Shown piece after piece: positions 6,162 through 10,878 of a DNA stretch of 10,878 nt. The DNA lies in assembly GCA_049276515.1 (NCBI GenBank), contig JBASWO010000045.1, forward strand, positions 1 to 10,878, written 5' to 3'. This stretch comes from JAATFY01 sp049276515 (GTDB lineage Bacteria; Pseudomonadota; Alphaproteobacteria; UBA9219). Position 1 is the stretch's first letter. Each line of letters starts with the position of its first letter. The position numbers and the translations under genes are program-made. The notes beneath the pieces were generated by a model. It made no database searches. It saw only the letters and a program-made list of their open reading frames with translations, and had not been told where the DNA came from.

Positions 6162-7397
6162 TTAGTTTTTGATCTGCTTCACTTGCGCCAAGAGGCGTGC
6201 ATGAACACCAAGCACACCAAGGAAGCCTTCTGAATCTTGGTGATCAAATCCGCCTTCTGCTTCCATCGATCCATCATTCGAGAATAAAGAATGAGGCACA
6301 TCATCTGTTGAGACGTAAGAGACGATGCCTTTATAAAGAGAAACTTTGACGGTGCCGGTAATCAGATCAGCTGTTTCTTTAATGGCCTTGCGTGACATAC
6401 GTGTTGCCACATCATTCCAATAACCTTGATAAAGCTGTTTTGTGATATGGGCCGAGAGCATATCAAACAATTCACGCGCTCTCCGATCGAGGATCAATTG
6501 CAAGAGAAAGGCATAGCATGTGCCTAAAAGCTCCATGCCGGGCGCTTCATAAATGCCGCGTGATTTCACGCCAACAAAGCGGTTTTCAACGAGGTGCAAA
6601 CCAATGCCAATGCCATGTTTACCACCAATTTCATTGGCGATTGTCATAGCTTTAAAGGCATCAACAGATTTGCCATTGATACTGACAGGCGAGCCCTTTT
6701 CAAAGCGCACAGTAAACTCTTCTGCTTTTTCAGGAGCATCAGCTGGCCACACACCCATTTCAGGTGTCACGAAATGAGCGGGCGTTTGAAGAGATTCTAA
6801 CTTGCCACCTTCATGAGTGAGACCAAGGAGGTTGGCATCCGTTGAATAAGGTTTTTCGCGTGACGCTTTGATGGGCAAACCATGCTGTTCGCAATATTCA
6901 ATCATTTGCAAACGGCCGCCAAAGCGATTGAGAAATTCTTCATCGCGCCAAGGAGCGTAAACTTCAAAACTAGGTTCGAGCATATTGGTGATCAGCTGAA
7001 AGCGTACCTGATCATTACCGCGGCCTGTCGCACCATGACTAAAAATGCTAATGCCCTTTTTCTTCATCGCTGGAACAATACCGCTGGTCGTGACTTGCCG
7101 TCCAAGCGGTGTGGTTGTCCAGTACCGGCTTTCGTAACAGGTTTGGGCCTGAATACCTTCAATACCGATCTCAGCCATTTCCTTATGTAAAGGCACAGCA
7201 ACAAAATCGATGGCGCCACAAGCGCGCATGCGTTTTTCAACAGCACTAAAATCGGTTTCATCGGGCTGCGCGAGATCAGCCGTGAAGGCGACGACTTTAA
7301 CGCCGTGCTCAGTCAACCAATGTGTGATGGTGCAGCTATCAAGACCACCAGAGGCTGCAAAAGCGATGGTCTTACCTTTTAAATCTTTAACGTTCAT
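6162..7397 (-). CDS. argG: Argininosuccinate synthase
   Basis: This enzyme ligates citrulline and aspartate, using ATP, to argininosuccinate, the penultimate step of arginine synthesis. From the ATG at 7397 it is 411 aa. This start is chosen because GGAG lies six bases upstream and the protein then begins just before the nucleotide-binding strand; a TTG at 7460 would add 21 atypical residues. The ATP-pyrophosphatase loop is AASGGLDSC (14-22), where most ArgG proteins have SGGLDTS. Other blocks are YWTTTPLGRQVTTSG (92-106), HGATGRGNDQVRF (121-133), EKPYSTDANLLGLTHE (181-196) and GGKHGIGIGLHLVENRFVGVKSRGIYEAPG. These resemble the longer E. coli-type subfamily more than the common short type. 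It follows argH by a 90-base gap, probably in the pgk-argH-argG operon. Its stop codon abuts that of hxlR and no terminator is visible beyond it. Confidence 0.95.
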   Translation of the reverse strand: MNVKDLKGKTIAFAASGGLDSCTITHWLTEHGVKVVAFTADLAQPDETDFSAVEKRMRACGAIDFVAVPLHKEMAEIGIEGIQAQTCYESRYWTTTPLGRQVTTSGIVPAMKKKGISIFSHGATGRGNDQVRFQLITNMLEPSFEVYAPWRDEEFLNRFGGRLQMIEYCEQHGLPIKASREKPYSTDANLLGLTHEGGKLESLQTPAHFVTPEMGVWPADAPEKAEEFTVRFEKGSPVSINGKSVDAFKAMTIANEIGGKHGIGIGLHLVENRFVGVKSRGIYEAPGMELLGTCYAFLLQLILDRRARELFDMLSAHITKQLYQGYWNDVATRMSRKAIKETADLITGTVKVSLYKGIVSYVSTDDVPHSLFSNDGSMEAEGGFDHQDSEGFLGVLGVHARLLAQVKQIKN

Positions 7398-7487
7398 AAT
7401 CGTCTCCAGGACACAGCAATTTTGTTCCAGCCTTCTTGCATCTTGAATGCTGAGAGGCAAGGGGCAGGTGTAAAAATTGTTAGAAAA

Positions 7488-8897
7488 TCAGCGTAAAAAG
7501 CGCTTTTTTGCGTCTTTGACGGCTTCCTTGACGCGTTGTGGTGAGGTACCACCAAGGCTGGTACGGCTTTTCACTGCATTCTCAGCGCGCAAGACAGAAA
7601 AAATATCCTTCGTGATGCGGGCATCGATCTTTTTCATCTCAGTGAGACTGAGTTTATCGAGCGTGGTTTTTTTCTGCTCAGCGAGGCGTACAATTTTACC
7701 GGTGATGTGATGCGCATCACGGAAAGGTATATTGCCAGCGCGGACAAGCCAGTCGGCAAGATCAGTAGCGGTAATAAAGCCAGCTTCTAAGGCTTTATCC
7801 AAAGCAGACTTGTTGGGTTTTAAATCTCGCACCATGCCAGCAGAAGCTGCAATCATCAGATGCAATGTATCGGCTGCATCAAACACAGGCTCTTTGTCTT
7901 CTTGCATATCCTTAGCGTAGGTAAGCGATAGACCCTTCATCACAACAAAAAGAGTTGTGAAAGCACCTAAGAGCCGTCCTGATTTGCCGCGCACCAATTC
8001 AGCGGCATCCGGATTGCGCTTTTGTGGCATAATAGATGAGCCCGTTGTAAAGGCTTCCGATAATGTGATGAAGCCAAAGGATGGATTGGCCCAAAGGACA
8101 ATTTCTTCAGCAAGGCGCGAGAGATGCATACCGAGAATGCTAGCCGTAGCTAAAAATTCGAGTGCAAAATCACGCGATGCTACGGCATCCATCGAATTCA
8201 GCATGGGCCTATCAAAACCAAGAGCTTGTGCCGTCTGCATCCGATCAATCGGGAACGACGTTCCTGCTAAAGCAGCAGCTCCTAATGGCATTTCATTGAT
8301 GCGTTTACGCGCATCCATAAAACGCGCGCGGTCGCGCCCAATCATTTCAACATAGGCCATCATATGATGGCCAAACGTGACAGGCTGAGCAGGCTGTAGA
8401 TGTGTAAAACCAGGCATAAGAAGGCCAGCATGGGCCTCTGCCTTAGCTAAAAGGGCTTTCTGTAAATCTTGTAATTCTGCGTCTAAAGCATCGATGGCAT
8501 CACGTAACCAAAGCCGGAAATCGGTCGCGACTTGATCGTTGCGCGAACGCGCTGTGTGTAAACGACCAGCATTAGGTCCAATAAGATCCTTTAAGCGTGC
8601 TTCAACATTCATATGCACATCTTCAAGAGACCGAGCAAATTTAAATTTGCCTGATTTGATTTCCGTTAGAATTTTATCAAGGCCACGTTGAATATCTGCG
8701 CCCTCTTTTTTGCCGATGATGCCTTTATTGGCCAGCATAGCGGCGTGGGCTTTAGAGGCTTTGATATCTTGGGCATACATGCGCTGATCAATATCAACCG
8801 AGCAATTAATCTCGGCCATAATGGCTGCGGGGCCTGAAACATAATGACCACCCCACATGGCATTGGCTTTATTTTTCGCAGTCTTTTTCTTCACCAT
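7488..8897 (-). CDS. argH: Argininosuccinate lyase
   Basis: ArgH cleaves argininosuccinate to arginine and fumarate, the last step of arginine synthesis; it is a cytosolic homotetramer of the fumarase/aspartase superfamily. The 469-aa length is normal. Landmarks are MWGGHYVSG (14-22; many homologues read WGGRF), EDVHMNVEARL (92-102), HTARSRNDQV (114-123), GFTHLQPAQP (163-172) with the catalytic-region His166, and the superfamily signature GSSIMPQKRNPD (286-297) bearing the flexible-loop catalytic serine. The N-terminus has a lysine-rich leader (MVKKKTAKNK) before the conserved start of the fold. Its ATG overlaps the pgk stop by one base (TAATG), so translation is probably coupled to pgk. argG follows downstream. 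Confidence 0.97.
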   Translation of the reverse strand: MVKKKTAKNKANAMWGGHYVSGPAAIMAEINCSVDIDQRMYAQDIKASKAHAAMLANKGIIGKKEGADIQRGLDKILTEIKSGKFKFARSLEDVHMNVEARLKDLIGPNAGRLHTARSRNDQVATDFRLWLRDAIDALDAELQDLQKALLAKAEAHAGLLMPGFTHLQPAQPVTFGHHMMAYVEMIGRDRARFMDARKRINEMPLGAAALAGTSFPIDRMQTAQALGFDRPMLNSMDAVASRDFALEFLATASILGMHLSRLAEEIVLWANPSFGFITLSEAFTTGSSIMPQKRNPDAAELVRGKSGRLLGAFTTLFVVMKGLSLTYAKDMQEDKEPVFDAADTLHLMIAASAGMVRDLKPNKSALDKALEAGFITATDLADWLVRAGNIPFRDAHHITGKIVRLAEQKKTTLDKLSLTEMKKIDARITKDIFSVLRAENAVKSRTSLGGTSPQRVKEAVKDAKKRFLR

Positions 8898-10198
8898 TAG
8901 ATGATGACCTTACCCATTTTCGTTTTTGGTACGACCTGCTTGAGCACGACGACGCCTGGTAATTCTTTACCTTCCAACCATTCAAGGAAAGCACCGCCGG
9001 CCGACGATAAATAACTAACGCCGTGTGTGACGCCAGCATTAGCAAGAGCCGCAACAGTATCACCGCCACCTGCAACCGATAAAATCTGTCCGCGCTTTGT
9101 TAAATCGGCAACGGCAATAGCAATCTCATTGGTAGCGCGATCAAAGGGTGATGTCTCGAAGGCACCAAGAGGGCCATTCCAAACAACTGTTTTGCACATC
9201 GCAATGGTTTCTTTGATCTCTTTCGTTGCTGCGGGACCTAGATCCAAAATCATTTGATCGGCTGGCACAGCACCCACAGCCACAGTTTGTGTTGTAACGC
9301 CAGCCGCTAAAGCAGGTGCCACAACAACATCTTTTGGCAGCATAATCATACAGCCACGCGCATCTGCTTTGCTCATAATATCGCGTGCTGTGTCATACAT
9401 ATCCGGCTCACAAATGGATTTACCAATCGCGGTTCCCTTGGCCGCCAAAAAGGTATTAGCCATACCGCCGCCCAAAACCAAAATATCAACTTTGGCGATG
9501 AGATTTTGCAGCAATTCAAGTTTCGTCGAAATTTTTGATCCGCCAACAACAGCAGCAACAGGACGTTCTGGGTTGCTAAGCGCTTTTGTCAAAGCCTCCA
9601 CTTCAGCTTCCATTAAACGACCCGCACCGGCAGGCAGCAAACGAGCCAAAGCCTCAGTTGATGCATGGGCTCTGTGTGCCGCTGAGAACGCGTCATTGAC
9701 ATAGACGTCACCAAGCGATGCAAGCGCTTGTGCAAACGCTGCATCATTTTTTTCTTCGCCGTCATGAAAGCGCGTATTTTCTAAAACCAAAATTTGTCCA
9801 GGCACTAATGCTTTGACAGCTTCTTCAGCTTTGGGACCGATGCAATCTTCAGCAAAAGCGACAGTCTGCCCCCAGACTTGCTGTAAGGCAGTGGCAACTG
9901 GCTTTAAGCTATATTGGGGATCTGGCTTGCCCTCGGGCCGGCCAAAATGGGACAGGATGACGATCTTGGCACCTGCTTTTGCAAGGTCCTTTAAGGTCGG
10001 TACCAGGCGCTCAAGGCGCGATGTATCTGTAACCTGGCCGTTTTTGGCAGGAACATTAAGATCAGCGCGTAAAAGCACGGTTTTGCCGTTTAGATTGAGG
10101 TCATCAAGGGTTGAAAAATCGGGCACGGAGATGTCTTTGGTTAAGGGTGGTTGGGCCAGATAAGGCCTTGGTTTAACTAGCCCAGCAATGGCCGCCAA
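8897..10198 (-). CDS. pgk: Phosphoglycerate kinase
   Basis: Pgk interconverts 1,3-bisphosphoglycerate plus ADP and 3-phosphoglycerate plus ATP in glycolysis and gluconeogenesis. All landmarks are present: LLRADLNVPA near the N-terminus, ILSHFGRP, LENTRFHDGEEKN, VNDAFSAAHRAHAS, GGSKISTKLELL, VWNGPLGAFE, GGGDTVAA and SSAGGAFLEWLEGKELPGV; the GGAK and STGGGA motifs appear in slightly changed form. Two starts are possible. TTG at 10198 has an excellent AGGAGG six bases upstream and gives 433 aa. GTG at 10126 has no clear ribosome site but gives 409 aa starting PDFSTLDDLNLNGK, where the family normally begins. I report the longer form; the extra 24 residues are uncertain. It is divergent from rpmH, and its stop overlaps the argH start (TAATG). 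Confidence 0.95.
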   Translation of the reverse strand: MAAIAGLVKPRPYLAQPPLTKDISVPDFSTLDDLNLNGKTVLLRADLNVPAKNGQVTDTSRLERLVPTLKDLAKAGAKIVILSHFGRPEGKPDPQYSLKPVATALQQVWGQTVAFAEDCIGPKAEEAVKALVPGQILVLENTRFHDGEEKNDAAFAQALASLGDVYVNDAFSAAHRAHASTEALARLLPAGAGRLMEAEVEALTKALSNPERPVAAVVGGSKISTKLELLQNLIAKVDILVLGGGMANTFLAAKGTAIGKSICEPDMYDTARDIMSKADARGCMIMLPKDVVVAPALAAGVTTQTVAVGAVPADQMILDLGPAATKEIKETIAMCKTVVWNGPLGAFETSPFDRATNEIAIAVADLTKRGQILSVAGGGDTVAALANAGVTHGVSYLSSAGGAFLEWLEGKELPGVVVLKQVVPKTKMGKVII

Positions 10199-10229
10199 AG
10201 CAACCCTCCTTATAGAGACCGCCTTTTAT

Positions 10230-10258
10230 TTGACTCGCTTCTGCCAAACCCCTATAAA
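10230..10258 (+). promoter_or_regulatory. Sigma-70 promoter of rpmH-rnpA
   Basis: TTGACT (10230-10235), a 17-base spacer and TATAAA (10253-10258) form a near-consensus housekeeping promoter. Transcription should begin near 10265, giving a leader of about 25 bases before rpmH, as expected for a strongly expressed ribosomal protein gene. Confidence 0.82.
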
Positions 10259-10290
10259 CGCGCGACTTTTAAGACTTAAGGATCACGAAG

Positions 10291-10425
10291 ATGAAACGTA
10301 CATTCCAACCCAGCAAAATCGTGCGCGCTCGCCGTCATGGCTTCCGTGCGCGTATGGCAACCAAAAATGGCCGCAAGGTCGTTGCTCGTCGCCGCGCTCA
10401 GGGCCGTAAGCGCCTGACCGCTTAA
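10291..10425 (+). CDS. rpmH: Ribosomal protein L34
   Basis: L34 is a very small, highly basic protein of the large ribosomal subunit that binds 23S rRNA. The 44-aa product starts MKRTFQPSKIVRARRHGF and ends ARRRAQGRKRLTA, matching the family over its whole length. The ATG follows an AAGG ribosome site about nine bases upstream (near 10278-10281). It is the first gene of the conserved rpmH-rnpA-yidD cluster and begins about 25 bases after a near-consensus promoter. rnpA starts five bases after its stop. Confidence 0.98.
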   Translation: MKRTFQPSKIVRARRHGFRARMATKNGRKVVARRRAQGRKRLTA

Positions 10426-10430
10426 GTGCT

Positions 10431-10796
10431 TTGCGGCATCGCAAACCATTAACCGTCCTTCGCCGCCGCGCCGAATTTTTGGCTGTGGCGCATAATGCTA
10501 AAAAATGGGTTGCCCCCGGCCTCATCATGCAATTGGGTGCTCACAACGCTCAGCAATTGATTGCACGTTATGGCCTTACGGCGACTACAAAGATTGGTAA
10601 TGCTGTCATTCGTAATCGTGCCCGTCGCCGGTTGCGCGCTTTGGCGCTTGATGTCTTGGCATCACATGCAGCCACAGGTCATGACTATGTCTTGATTGCG
10701 CGCAATGTAACGGCAACATGCGCCTATGAAGATCTGAAGAAAGAGTTGGTGACGGCTTTGAAGAAACTAGGAGTTTACCGTGAAGCAGCTCAGTAA
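10431..10796 (+). CDS. rnpA: Ribonuclease P protein component
   Basis: RnpA is the basic protein subunit that assists the RNase P RNA in trimming the 5' leaders of tRNA precursors. The 121-aa protein has the conserved opening LRRRAEFLAV and the family RNR signature, TKIGNAVIRNRARRRLR (about 53-69), followed by a typical GHDYVLIARNVTA strand and a helical end. The start is TTG at 10431. The frame is closed by a stop at 10407 and holds no ATG or GTG before the conserved region, so this is the only sensible start. No strong ribosome site precedes it; only five bases separate it from the rpmH stop, so coupling to rpmH translation is inferred. Its end overlaps the yidD start by 17 bases. Confidence 0.96.
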   Translation: MRHRKPLTVLRRRAEFLAVAHNAKKWVAPGLIMQLGAHNAQQLIARYGLTATTKIGNAVIRNRARRRLRALALDVLASHAATGHDYVLIARNVTATCAYEDLKKELVTALKKLGVYREAAQ

Positions 10797-10878
10797 TTAT
10801 CTATCTTTGGCTCTCAGTTTGGTGCTGCGTAGCCTGATCCTTATCTACCGCTATAGCCTTTCCTATTTCTTAGGCCGT
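10780..10878 (+). CDS. yidD: YidD membrane protein insertion efficiency factor (5' end only)
   Basis: YidD is a small membrane-associated protein that aids insertion of membrane proteins by YidC. Only 33 codons lie in the window. They read from GTG at 10780 and contain LRSLILIYRYSLSYFLGR, which matches the family N-terminus (an amphipathic or hydrophobic segment with the IxxYRYxxS pattern, before the cysteine-rich part that would follow). AGGAG at 10769-10773 sits six bases before the GTG. It overlaps the end of rnpA by 17 bases. The order rpmH-rnpA-yidD is widely conserved and supports the call; yidC would be expected beyond the edge. Confidence 0.88.
   Translation, partial: MKQLSNYLSLALSLVLRSLILIYRYSLSYFLGR

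Noticed and set aside
7398..7460. Longer ArgG beginning at TTG 7460
   Set aside because: The ATG at 7397 has GGAG at ideal spacing and fits the family start; the 21 extra residues look unrelated to ArgG.
10199..10290. Promoter for pgk on the minus strand
   Set aside because: Several AT-rich hexamers exist (for example TATAAG next to the ribosome site), but none has a good -35 at a proper distance, so none is listed.

Overview
The window looks like ordinary chromosomal DNA of a Gram-negative bacterium of moderate GC content, most likely an alphaproteobacterium. Supporting this are an alphaproteobacterial-type RpoH promoter (CTTG, 18 bases, CCTATTT) ahead of groESL, the rpmH-rnpA-yidD order at the right edge, and the general look of GroEL, Pgk and the beta-class glutathione transferase. 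The genus cannot be named from the sequence alone.

Layout, left to right. Positions 1-187 hold no gene I can support. A YmdB-family metallophosphoesterase (188-997, +) converges tail to tail, with a 36-base overlap, on an unrecognised 182-aa gene (962-1510, -). That gene is divergent from an unrecognised 272-aa gene (1680-2498, +). Next comes the groES-groEL operon (2695-4701, +) with a heat-shock promoter and a strong intrinsic terminator. A small unrecognised 71-aa gene (4830-5045, +) follows. It shares a bidirectional terminator with a beta-class glutathione transferase (5103-5714, -). Divergent from the transferase is an HxlR-family regulator (5829-6161, +), and the 114-base gap between them carries three related inverted repeats.

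The right half is a minus-strand cluster, pgk, argH, argG (10198 down to 6162). It links a central glycolytic enzyme with the last two steps of arginine synthesis; pgk and argH overlap by one base. argG ends directly against the hxlR stop codon with no spacer. Divergent from pgk, behind a very good sigma-70 promoter, is rpmH (L34), then rnpA (RNase P protein), then the first 33 codons of yidD, which run off the right edge.

I found no mobile elements, CRISPR arrays, tRNA or rRNA genes, prophage or defence genes. Most of the window is conserved housekeeping sequence. The parts most worth a second look are the three-site operator array between gst and hxlR, the two adjacent unrecognised genes at 962-2498, the small three-cysteine protein after groEL, the unusual ArgG subfamily, and the TTG start with a strong Shine-Dalgarno that would give Pgk an N-terminal extension.
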